NCBI GenBank assembly: GCA_963662155.1
Contig: OY759262.1
Span: forward strand, 13,096,282 to 13,160,281
Source: Lamellibrachia columna
Lineage: Eukaryota > Annelida > Polychaeta > Sabellida > Siboglinidae
Direction of reading: 5' to 3'
DNA: 64,000 nt
Both the position numbers and the translations under genes were made by a program. Under the pieces are notes generated by a model, which did no database searches, had not been told where the DNA came from, and was given only the letters and a program-made list of their open reading frames with translations. Position 1 is the first letter of the stretch; each line of letters starts with the position of its first letter. Below, piece by piece: positions 35,066 to 45,406 of this stretch.

Positions 35066-37738
35066 CCGTATATCATATATGTATAACAAGGACCTAATTT
35101 TAATGTGCTAGTACTTTGGAGTTTATTTAGATTATTTACACGATTCAATTACCCGTTTGCTACATAATGGCACTATTAATTATAATGCAGTATATGAACA
35201 TGTAGGCCCTACTACCACACCAGAATGCCAACAGGCGACTACCTACAAAATTCTGTACAATGGTGATGATGAATGTCATTCAAAATCATTGAAAAACTAT
35301 GATGACTATTTGTGTTAGGAATCAACCATGATAATTGTATTAATAAACAAATACAAACCGTTTGCAATAATGACAGCCATTTAATCATAAGCCAGGAAAG
35401 AGATGTAGGCAATGATACTGCTTCAGTAATAAGTGTTTACAAGTCTGTCATATCTACAGAAAGGGGTCAGTTATTATTGGCTGCCTCAACTGTCGCACTG
35501 TTTGGCCTGTAGGAATGTGGTCAGAAGAAGCAGACTTTGGAGGACATGCTGCTTAATGGTCATTGGTGTTATGATGAAGTAAACATGTTTGATGGACAAG
35601 TAGCTTCTGGCTTTGTCGTCTCTGTCTTCTTCAACAGTAGATGCATACGTGAATGCATACAGAGTGTTCGCATGACTGGACCATCAATTGTAGCTTAGTT
35701 ATGTTGTTCATACCAGCGTGTGCACCCTTGTGTAAATCAAGCTCAGCCTGTAAGACCCACAACCTCTAGGCTGAGAAGGTGAAGGAGAACGTGATCTGCT
35801 GGTCTCTCTCATACTTTTCACTAGTGGCACTTTGCTGGCATGTGCAATAGTCAAGTCAACAATGTTGTTTGCAGTGGGTGTAGATGGTGCCTGGTATCAA
35901 CTGTCTGATTTGCGTCTGCATGCCGTGGTGGATGCCAACCAGATTAGTTTTGACCCATTTGATTTCTGTGGGTGGGTTGTATTGTTTTAAGATATTTTAT
36001 GTTTTTGCCATATTGATATGGAAGCGTATGATTACAGCTATGTATGCACCTGATTATGTGCATGTTTGTGGATCTAGAGTCCAAATACAGACGGTAATAA
36101 TACAAAAACCAATGTAATGGACAATTGTACTTATGTTTATACTTATGTTCTAATAAAGCCATGAATTCACACACAGAGTTTACTTTTTGATAAATTCTTT
36201 AAACAGTTTATAAAAAATTCCTAAGAAAGTCTTAGATTGAGAATTAAAAAACTGCCCTCGAGATAATGTAACTTAAACGTTACATAGACGTTACTCCCAA
36301 ATCTTTTGATCTCAAAACCACAACTAAAGTGAGTGACAATTAGGCCAAGTATAAAAAGAAAATAGTTTCTTGTCCGGGCTTTTTTAAGGATTATTTATTT
36401 TGTATGGATTTTTTTGCTATTAGTTTCGAAGATGGCCGCAATGTCTTTGATGCTCACTGTGATTGATTAACATACAAGCTGTAGTTTTCTTGATGCAATG
36501 TGGAACATTCCAGTGATTTATATTACTATAAAGCCTGCCATTCCATTGGCCAATTTAGCAAATACAATTAATACTTTTTAGCGGGAATGGCAGATTAATA
36601 TCAACATTTACGTCAATGGAATATGGCATGTACGTGTTACACTGGAAGACTATTTAAATTGACAAGAAGCAAACGCAGTGTTGAATGTATTTATGAATGT
36701 CATGTGTAGGTTTGGCCATTGTTTCATTGGTTTGTATCACAGGTGTACAACTGAATGGCATTTATACTGATTGAGGCGTAAAGAGTATCTAAAGCAATTC
36801 ACATACAACCCCAAACCCTGTATGGTGCATAGTGAACTGAAACAGTCTAGCAGTTCTTTGTACGGCAAGTTTTGGACGGAGATCTTCACAGAACCGAAAA
36901 ACTCTTTAAATAATCGTTTTTTCCTCAACAGTAAATAAAAAAGAAGCGGGCGGGGACGAGAAACTAGTTTCTTTTTTACTAGGCCTTATTTGTCTATCAA
37001 TAATACATTATTTCTGATCGAATTATTTGGACCTAAAGTAAACCATGATGTAGCAAATCAACCACACAATACGCAATGTACTATTCGTAATTTTATATAA
37101 TCTTCATAGTTATAATTAAATTAAAAAAATGGGTTTCAACATCAAGGATTTGCGAAGTTGTCGTGCTCCTATCGACTCCTTTTGGATGATTGTGAACTAA
37201 ATTAGCTGAAAAGTTTGTTACAACCCGACAGGTGGCGGACGATACAAAAGGTCACAACGGATGGTTGTCCCCGACTTCTGTAAACTTTGACGTGCGGTAG
37301 TTGCTGCCATTCTAAATGGTGGCTTATTTGAATACCTGAAAGGTAAACGTAGCTAACACTTAAGAGGCAGTTGCAATATTAAAATTTTACAGCATATAGA
37401 CATTGTTTTTGGTTTTGTTTTTGATAAGCAACACTTTGTTCTGCACCGTTACTGTTAGTGTCACTGCTCTGCCCTCCCCTGCCCTGGCATCTGCCCTGCC
37501 TGACCGATCGTGTAAGGCAGTATGCCATTCGATCAGTACAGTAGTTCTGTTGTATGCGAAATGTTCTGGGTTAGGCAGAGCTTGGAATTTGTGTATGTAT
37601 AGTCAATAACTTTGCAGCTATGATACCTCGTTAGTGTTCTCTAGAGCTACGTGAAGGTAGCAGGTGGGCGATATTAGAGTACATTAAACATACACTGTTT
37701 ACGGTGTCGGGGATGTGTTGTGGACGCCTTGTGCACGT
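35066..37738. other. No recognisable gene
   Basis: Mostly AT-rich single-copy-looking sequence. Open frames at 35312-35512, 35884-36117, 36737-36928 and 37403-37609 are short, lack recognisable domains and show no splice-bounded conservation pattern. Confidence 0.4.
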
Positions 37739-37894
37739 ACACAATAAAACAATACTAACACACTACAATAGGTGTAGGTATATAACTGGATATTAATATT
37801 AAATAGGTAGTACATATGACTTGGTTATTCGACATTTAGGGTTCTTATTGATAATGAATTTTTTTAATATAAATAAAAGATATATAATATAAAT

Positions 37895-37925
<31 letters not shown>

Positions 37926-38127
37926 ACTTTATTATATTTAACACTATATACTTTGTTGTTAAATTGTGTGCATGTGCACAATAAAACAATAGTAACACAT
38001 TACAACAGGTGTAGGTATATAACTGTATAATAATATTAAATAGGTAGTACATTTGGCTTGGTTATTCGATATGTAGGGTTCTTACTGATAAATTTAATAT
38101 AAATAAAAAATATATAATATAAATTAT

Positions 38128-38211
<84 letters not shown>

Positions 38212-38212
38212 A
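37739..38212. repeat. Tandem duplication (about 240-bp unit) ending in (TA)n
   Basis: 37739-37924 and 37978-38212 match (CACAATAAAACAATA... GTGTAGGTATATAACTG... AGGGTTCTTA... ATATAAATAAA), each ending in a TA run of different length (about 14 and about 40 dinucleotides). Confidence 0.88.
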
Positions 38213-38968
38213 TATAACAAATCATTGATTTTTTCTGGCCATGAAACCTTCACAGATGGATTGGAATTAGTTGAATTTCTTGTGATGTGGTTTCATTGTA
38301 ATATTACGTTTTACACATTTCTGCATACTGAAAGCAGTGAAGCCACAAAGACTTGTCTTCAAGAGGCAGCATCTTTTCAAATCAGAAGCCCTGAGATAAA
38401 TTCCACCTTAAGCAAACATTTGTACTAGTTTTTACCAATTCAGTATGTCAAGTGAGACCATCTGCACTAGTATATACTATAGTGTGGGACTAATTTGCAG
38501 TCTGGCTAGAGTACACTGTGCGGTTGACAAGTGCTAATTCACCTTCTCAACAAATGATGACCACAAAGGTCATTGCCAGCCGCAACATGCTTTCTAATAA
38601 TATTCATGGCTTAAGGCAGTTAAAGGAACTGCAAGCAGCTGTTGACACTATCTCAATTCAATGAGCCCAACATCAGCTCCAAGTTGTCTACTGTATAAGC
38701 CTGTAGTCTGTTTTAGAGTGTTGATTTGGTTTTAAGTGGTTATTTTGCTAAAGCACTTCTAAAGTTGTTTAAATGGTCATATTTCTGAGTTTATAAAGGA
38801 CAGGACAGAGTTACTAAGGATTTAAAGTAATTGTATTTTTCAGCATGTAAATGTTAGCACTGGTAATAGATTGCTGAGAGTTCTGATATAATATTTTTAA
38901 GTGAACCTATATTATAATTATATATTAATAATTATATATTAATAATTATATATATATATGTATGTATG

Positions 38969-39006
<38 letters not shown>

Positions 39007-39241
39007 TAATGTTCTACCAGTCTAAGATCAAGGACCCTCTTTTAAGACTCAGGTATACAACAGATTTAAAAAAAAAAATCTGATTTAAATAAAAAAAGGA
39101 TTTGTTCCAACCCTGGCCTGTAAATTGTTATTATTTCCACAGATTTTGTTTCATCCTAACTCAGTGGCATGGTATTATATAAGTCTTAGGTTTTGAAAAA
39201 AAATTATTGAAAAATTTGTGTGAAACATTTGTTTGCAGGTG
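38213..39241. other. Upstream region of DNAJC4, no gene recognised
   Basis: Contains a TATATATA/TATG microsatellite at 38940-39008. The acceptor TTTGTTTGCAG at 39228-39238 ends three bases before the DNAJC4 ATG, so an untranslated 5' exon should lie upstream; I could not place it. Confidence 0.5.
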
Positions 39242-39327
39242 ATGTTTTTGTTGCTGGAGGTGAGGACCTTCCGCATTGCCTCATGTCTCCACAGTGTGAG
39301 GACAGGTTGGCTGCGCACCCTGGCCAG
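39242..39327 (+). CDS. DNAJC4: DNAJC4 coding exon 1
   Basis: Begins at the ATG just after an acceptor. Encodes 28 residues of the presumed presequence and ends CTGGCCAG before GTGACA, two bases into a codon, which is completed by the first C of exon 2 to give Ser. Confidence 0.8.
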
Positions 39328-42300
39328 GTGACAAGTTACTTGAATACTTACTTTCTGAGTTAATTTAGTGGATGTATATATGTACGAAAACAATAATGTC
39401 TTCTTTGTAGTCCATTGTGGCATGGACAAAGTTAACAAGATCCCCAGTTGCTTTTCTTCAGTGCAGAATTGTTTATTGTTGTGTCTATAAATGGATCATT
39501 ATATTGTGACAAGGTTATTCATACTTTTGCAATTTCTGATCAAAGTAAATTCTTTTGATGATTTAAGTAAACATGCACACTCTTTTATTAAACCAGTTGC
39601 ACATATTACTTAAACTGTTCAACAAGAGCAGTGTGGTATTGCAGCTTCAAAGTGTAATCAAATTCTTGGATTGATTAGAAGAAACATAACATACAAGGGA
39701 AAAAAGTTAATTATACCTCTTTATAAAGCAATAGTTAGACCTCATTTAGAATACTGTATACAAGCATGGAGACCATATCGTAAGAAGGATATAGATACGC
39801 TTGAACGCATACAAAGGAGAGCAACTAAAATGATTCCAGAACTTAGAGAACTTAGTTATGAAGAACGCCTGAAAGAATGTGGTTTAACAACTCTAGAGAC
39901 TAGGATGTTAAGAGGAGATCAGATTGAAGTTTTTAAGATATTGAATGGGTATGAAAATATTGATAGAAATATGTTTTTCTCACTCAAGAAGGATAGCAGA
40001 ACTAGAGGACATGAGGTAAAATTAGTAAAGGATCAATGTAGATTGGACATCAGGAAGCACTCATTCTCACAGAGGACAATAAATGAATGGAACAAATTGT
40101 CTACAGATTATGTAACTGCTAGCAGCGTGAATATGTTTAAAAACAAGGTTGACACATATCTCAGGAGGGCGGGTTATAAGTAGATGAACATTGTTGGACT
40201 CTCGATAAGCCAATGGCTTCCTTGTCCACTTGCCATCTGGGCCTTTGGCTTGGATGTTAAATCTTGTTAAAGTTTCACGCACTAAATATTTGGACATCAA
40301 CAAACTTGATTCACAAAGTTGAGGAAGGAGTTTGATATATTTTTGTCTGTTACAGCCGGTATTTCCACCAGACGAGTGCAGTGGCAGAAAAGAAGACTCA
40401 CTACGGGCGGTTGGGGGTCAAAAAGAATGCCACACAAACCGAAATAAAAGATGCTTTTCTAAAAATATCAAAAGAGGTAAGTGTGGTGGGGATGGAATCA
40501 TGTGATTGAAAAGTCTGCTGTATGGCAGTGTGTGCACTTTGTTTGTGTGGATGAATACTTCCCAGAGAAGTATGTATTCCACTGACTAGGTTGTCAACTG
40601 AGGCAACCAATATCTTTGTTTTCAGTGTCAGTGCAACATGTTGATGTGAAAGAGGAAATTGGGGCAGCAGGCATGTTAGCAGGAATTAAATATCTGACCC
40701 TGATTTGGAAGTGATAGACTTGCACAGTCCTAATAATCTTTAATGTTATATAAAGGAGTGACTGGTTGTAGCAAGAAACATCAGTAAACTAGCTTTAAAA
40801 GCAGTTTTCGTTTTTGTGTTATTCACATTACTCATAAAGGACTCTTGCTGATTTTAGATTCATCCTGACATAAATCCAGATGATCCGAGCAACCATGACA
40901 AGTTTGTTAAACTGAATGAGGCATACATGGTGCTAAGTAACGTACTGACAAAGAAAGAGTATGACATGACCATAGCTCGCAGGCTATTCGAGCAACAGAA
41001 GATGGCACGGTCTATGCACGGGTCACATACAGCTGGAAGTTCCCATGCACCTGACACAAACCCTGCAAAGCCAGGCTACGAGTAAGACCACGTGTGAATT
41101 GTAAATACCACATATTGTTCTTCCATGGTTGCCCTTAGGTGTGCGAGGCTTCCAGTCAGAAGGGTTCTGGTTTCAATAACTAACAGCAGATGCTTGCTTT
41201 TCTTCCAAAACTGACATACAGCTACTTTTTGTTATTTGTAATAAAAAGCATGAATTTCAATCATTCCTGTAAATTTAAATATTAAACCTGTGTGTTATTA
41301 TGGACATGTTGAAACTGTAGGGGTATTATTGTCATCCATGACTGGGGCCAATCTCAAGTGCAATGGTTTATGGGGAATTTAAGACAACCAAAGAATGCAA
41401 AATTGTCTAAGAATTGTTATGTTATTTTATACAGCATAAGTTGGCATCCGTTACTTATGTGATGTAATTGTTTTTTATAAAAAGAGACCTTTTTGATCAT
41501 GCATCGATAAAAATATATGGATTTACATTGCCAACCTTATGAATCTTGTTAATGAGACGAGGTAGTTGGTTGTTGAAGTAAGTCAAAGTGATTACCTTCA
41601 ATGAGATGTGTATGTTTAGTGAAGATGATGCACAGCCCTTCTATGATGAGACTCTGTGGCACATGCGAGACAAAAGTAAAGACTACAACGCCTTCTACCC
41701 AGAGGACGCCTACTATGGAGTGAAAGGAGTGAAGCGCGTGTCTAACAAATTCGGTCTCATCGGCTGTGTACTCATCATGGTTATTGGCATGTGTGGCTTC
41801 TATGTTGCACTCAGGTTTGTATTAGCCACTTCAAGTGGCACTAGGGTAGTTACTCCCCACCTCCTTATGACCTGTGGTCTGGTTCTTCATCTAGAAGCGC
41901 TGGATACCTAAGAAAATATTTGCATCTTATGTTGCTAGCCTAATTATGCAACTAAGAACGACATATGGGAATTTTAACTGTTCGTCAAGTCTGATGTAAG
42001 CTGGGTTCTTGTCAGGGCTGGGTCCAATTACACAAAATTATATCAATTACAATTACAATTACATTAAAATTTTTATTTCAATTACAATTACAGTCATAAT
42101 TTTCCAAATCAATTACAATTACACTGTTTCAATTACAATTACATTATGCGGAACCAAATATATTCAGCATTTGTTAATTATGTATTTTTGCACGTTTTGC
42201 TGAATTTAAATATTTTGCACACAACTGATAAACAAATATAACGGTAATGTTTGTACATTTTGTTGAACTTTGACTTTGAATTATACTAAATAAAAAGATA

Positions 42301-45300
42301 GCAGTTTAAAACATATTTTCGTTATATCAAAATACAATGCAGTATCCGGACATAATCCTACAGGACATATTCCTTACAGACAAAATCACAAAATATGAAA
42401 AGTGAACAAAATCCCACAGGACAAAATACAAAAATGTGAAAATTGGGCAAAATCCCACGTGCCATAATACAATATTTATTTGTAGTTCTTCTCTAAGCAT
42501 CCTTTCTAGTTTTGCAGACATTTATATGTGTGCATTTCTTACATTTTTCTTCTGAAAATACTAATAATAGGGTATGATGTGTTAACTTTGAGGTTGTAGC
42601 TCCTGCTCTGAGCTAACTTTCTTAATTGGTCTGCCCTTTGCTTTGTGTGAGTTGGGAATGGGGAGAGAGGCCATATAAATGGTCTTTGCCACCTGACCTG
42701 TCTCCAATCCACCACAACACAAGGGGTGTAATTGGCTTGCTAACTCTGCAATGTTTCACAGAGCTGATATTTTCTGAAGCAATATCAGGCTACAGGTCTT
42801 TCCATGTTGTTTGAATACCAGCTTAGCCTTTGTCTGACAATGTCTGTGCATTGTTTATTGCTTCCTGGCTGTTACCAACTTATTGAAAAGGCTAATCACT
42901 AAGGCTACCCACCACTAGCACCATCTTGATTTTCAACTCATGTGAGACTGAAATTCTATTTTTATTGACAATTCGTTCAGGTAGTTTGTGATATGAAACA
43001 TACTGTAATTGATTGTAATTGAAATAAATTTTCAATTATACAAAATATAACAATTACAATTACAGCAAAATTTCGAAACCATAATCAATTACAATTACAA
43101 TTACACAATTTTGCTGTAATCAATTACAATTACATAATTGGACCCAGCCCTGGTTCTTGTTTTGGAAGTTCGAAGCAGGTGGTCCTAAAAAGTACAGCAA
43201 GCAACCAATATCTGATGAGCCAAACATGGCACAGTAACACATTTGACCTGGGCATGAGGGTTTTTGGCTTTTCCTGCATTTATAAGGGGTGGTCACATAA
43301 GTTCTCAAAGTCAAAACACAAAAAAAAAAGTAATCCAAATATGTAATGCCTAAGGTACTTTATTTAAAATAAATTACAGGTTTTGCTGCGGCCATCAGAA
43401 GCCATTCGAAGTTGCTTTAGGCTAGAATTAAGCAAGTTATCCACTAAGCTAACACATATGTATTTCTTAATGCAGTGTCAGTTATTTTCTTTGCAATGTG
43501 CCTGCTTCTGGTGAGTTTTGTTGGTAACGACACTAGTGAATGTGCAGTAAATAAGTGCCATTGGCCAACACGCTTACACAAATAATAAGAGCTATTTCCA
43601 GTTAGGCTCCCACTAAAAACTAGTATAGCTGAAAATGGGAGAGTTAAAAACATAAATGCCATCATTATAGTGAAGTACATACAATCTAATTAATCACGGG
43701 CTCGTCTTTGAGACAATAAATAAATGTTTAGTGTTAAAATACGACACAATGAAAACATAAAGAATTTTTTTTCAAAGACGAAAATATTGAGTCGGCAGAT
43801 CTGTAGACAAACTAATAACAAATTAAAGGCCCTAGCTTATACTCGAGCGCATGCTCTACAGTTGTTTGTAAAGCTAATCGGAATGCCATCAGAAATATGA
43901 TGGAGGATGCTCCTTGACATAAACAATTGTTTAGCTGTGACCCATAATCAACGGGTATTTATTCACAATGAATTAACTATGCTACAATTTTTAGAACTTA
44001 ATACTTATAAAATATGGAGTTATATTGCATTTTCCTATGGATATATATGTGAGCCTTTCAATTTCATTTTGCTGAGTGAAACCTTCAGAATATTTATCTC
44101 TACTCAAGATCTTGTATTATTGTTCAGTTCAAGGTTACGCATAAAAAAGTAATAAACAACTTAACATTTACTTAGATCTGTAAATTCATGGACATGTTTA
44201 TGCATCTGACAAAGTTATTTTGTCGTCCATGTTTTAGTCAGAATCTGCACCATCCTAATTCACCTGGGCTACACCATTTGGAGAAGTGAGTTGATGTAAT
44301 TAGCTACTCACCATGTAGTGTTTTTAATGTAGTATTCTGACGTAATCACACAATTTCCACAAAATGAAGACATTTAATACCAGGGACGGGGAACATTTTC
44401 ATATTTTAATGTGTGGCTCTGACGTGATGAAATTAACTGGACAGTTAGCAACACAACAACTAAGATGTGTCGTCAACAACCTCTTGCTTGTTGGTTGCTG
44501 TAGTGTGTCATCTTGTTAATGTGTGTGGTTGTTTGATGCAATAGATGGAAGTAGTGTGATCATGGGCGTGGCTGTCTACTTGCAGGTTCTCAAGGAATAA
44601 AGTGAAAGAAGTGAGGAAAAAAGTCGATGAAGTGAACATAGGATACCTCCAGGAAGCCAGAGCTAGAGCCAGGTTGGTGTATTCTCATAATGTGCTATGT
44701 CTGCTCAAAAACAATGATTTCATGGTTAGCCATGTCTTCTCAATCTGTGTTTTAATATTGTAGTATGTCTATTTCTGGTCAATTATGGGTAATTGTAATT
44801 GGTAATGAATGATTTTCTCTGTTGATAGTAATATATTATTTTTATTCAAAGTAATAACAATAGATCCCAAAGTAAGGGGTCGTTCACAATTGCAGACATT
44901 TTTTATTTGTACAGAACATACTAAGGGAGAGGGGGGGTCAGTGCCCGCATACTAATTAAAATTAATGTTTGTCGTGTATTGTATTGCATTTTAAAACTGA
45001 ATACTTGTTCACTGCGCAGTACTGTAATTCATGTTTCTCAATCTGGAAAATTATCAGCATTTTAAAGAACTAATTTGGGGAGGGGAGGGGGGTCTGAGAA
45101 ATGTTGACCAGCCCCTAATAGATAATAGTCTATTACTTTTGTATTACATATATCAGTGCAAACTTTAACAAAATAAGGTTTGTTTACATCGTATTCCAAC
45201 TGTTAATATATTATGGATAGTCTTCATGCAATCATTTCTGTGTGACTGAATGCTTCCCAGAGAAGTCTAATTGGTGCACTACATAAGAACTGACTTTTCT

Positions 45301-45406
45301 CTCTCCACACAGACAACACGGCAATGCGAGACAATTGGAGATCATGGCTGCCAGACTTGAAGCTGAGTCGCAAGCAAGAACTGATGCACTTAATGGGGAT
45401 GATTAA
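39242..45406 (+). CDS. DNAJC4: DNAJC4, DnaJ heat-shock protein family member C4 (whole gene, six coding exons)
   Basis: Joined exons 39242-39327, 40356-40476, 40858-41081, 41620-41814, 44586-44672 and 45313-45406 give 268 codons; all five junctions keep phase and have GT-AG ends. Residues 1-40 are rich in Arg, Ser and Leu without acids except one Glu (MFLLLEVRTFRIASCL...), which suggests a mitochondrial presequence. The J domain covers about residues 43-108 with THYGRLGVKKNAT, the HPD triad at 71-73, and FVKLNEAYMVLS. A hydrophobic segment at about 187-208 (GLIGCVLIMVIGMCGFYVAL) predicts one membrane span, followed by a basic/acidic helical tail with YLQEARARARQHG. This order and the tail motif match vertebrate DNAJC4 (about 241 residues). 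J-proteins stimulate the ATPase of Hsp70 through HPD. A possible ATTAAA poly(A) signal is at 45523-45528. Confidence 0.93.
39538..39622 (+). repeat. Dispersed repeat A, copy 3, left part (interrupted)
   Basis: TTTTGATGATTTAAGTAAAC ... ATTACTTAAACTGTTC matches 53700-53765 of copy 4. The LINE at 39627 follows directly, and the missing right part resumes at about 40270. Confidence 0.7.
39627..40268 (+). mobile_element. CR1-like LINE, copy 3: truncated 3' part in DNAJC4 intron 1
   Basis: Begins at GAGCAGTGTGGTATTGCAGC. Frame 39671-40183 is open for 170 codons to the natural TAG and lacks the stops of the 25.4-kb copy. It has RPHLEYCIQAWRPYRKKD, LERIQRRATKMIPELREL and VDTYLRRAGYK. Identity to the copy at 26140-26815 is very high, so insertion was recent. 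It ends AAATCTTGTTAAA and lies in sense orientation to DNAJC4. Confidence 0.9.
40270..40335 (+). repeat. Dispersed repeat A, copy 3, right part
   Basis: CGCACTAAATATTTGGACATC ... GAGGAAGGAG corresponds to CACACTACATATTTGGACACC ... GAGGAAGCAA of copy 1 at about 592-650. It continues repeat A after the LINE insertion. Confidence 0.6.
40356..40476 (+). CDS. DNAJC4: DNAJC4 coding exon 2
   Basis: Acceptor TCTGTTACAG, donor GAG-GTAAGT. Encodes RYFHQTSAVAEKKTHYGRLG and helix I-II of the J domain up to LKISKE. Ends in phase 0, directly before the exon that starts IHPD. Confidence 0.93.
40858..41081 (+). CDS. DNAJC4: DNAJC4 coding exon 3
   Basis: Acceptor GCTGATTTTAG. Encodes IHPDINPDDPSNHDKFVKLN, EAYMVLSNVL and the end of the J domain with YDMTIARRLF, then a Ser/Pro/His-rich linker. 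The donor GA-GTAAGA overlaps an in-frame TAA, so failure to splice would truncate the protein just after the J domain. Confidence 0.93.
41620..41814 (+). CDS. DNAJC4: DNAJC4 coding exon 4
   Basis: Acceptor ATGTATGTTTAG. Encodes DAQPFYDETLWHMRDKSKDY, a YYGVKGVKRVSNK segment and the predicted membrane span. Donor CAG-GTTTGT, phase 2. Confidence 0.92.
42005..43160. mobile_element. Non-autonomous hAT element with perfect target-site duplication (DNAJC4 intron 4)
   Basis: The element is 42013-43152 (1140 bp). Its ends are CAGGGCTGGGTCCAATTA on the left and the exact inverse on the right. It is flanked by GTTCTTGT at 42005-42012 and again at 43153-43160, an exact 8-bp target-site duplication, diagnostic of hAT. 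Subterminal regions consist of repeated CAATTACAATTACA on both sides. The interior, partly unique (42250-42960), shows no transposase. The short frame at 42009-42203 is the repeat itself. Confidence 0.93.
43161..44585. other. DNAJC4 intron 4 remainder
   Basis: No second gene seen. CCAGGGACGGGGAAC near 44382 looks like an isolated hAT-type terminus, without a partner found. Confidence 0.4.
44586..44672 (+). CDS. DNAJC4: DNAJC4 coding exon 5
   Basis: Acceptor TACTTGCAG, donor CCAG-GTTGGT. Encodes FSRNKVKEVRKKVDEVNIGY and LQEARARA, the post-membrane charged helix. Both junction codons are Arg. Confidence 0.9.
44875..45115. mobile_element. Short TIR element (MITE) in DNAJC4 intron 5
   Basis: The left end AGGGGTCGTTCACAATTGC and inverted right end AGGGGCTGGTCAACATTTC are bordered by TA on both sides (44873-44874 and 45116-45117). 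Two G-rich blocks (GGGAGAGGGGGGGTC at about 44926, GGGGAGGGGAGGGGGGTC at about 45077) lie inside. The length of 241 bp with TA flanks fits a Tc1/mariner-like or similar MITE. Confidence 0.5.
45240..45300 (+). repeat. SINE-like segment next to the last DNAJC4 exon
   Basis: TGAATGCTTCCCAGAGAAGT plus CACTACATAAGAACTGACTT also occurs, in longer form, at 23478-23595; the first half also occurs at 40551. Here it ends about 12 bases before the exon 6 acceptor and supplies part of its polypyrimidine tract. Confidence 0.55.
45313..45406 (+). CDS. DNAJC4: DNAJC4 coding exon 6 (terminal)
   Basis: Acceptor CTCTCTCCACACAG. Encodes QHGNARQLEIMAARLEAESQ and a short acidic end DALNGDD before TAA. Confidence 0.9.

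Noticed and set aside
35884..36117. 77-codon hydrophobic frame
   Set aside because: Short, AT-rich context, no splice or family support.
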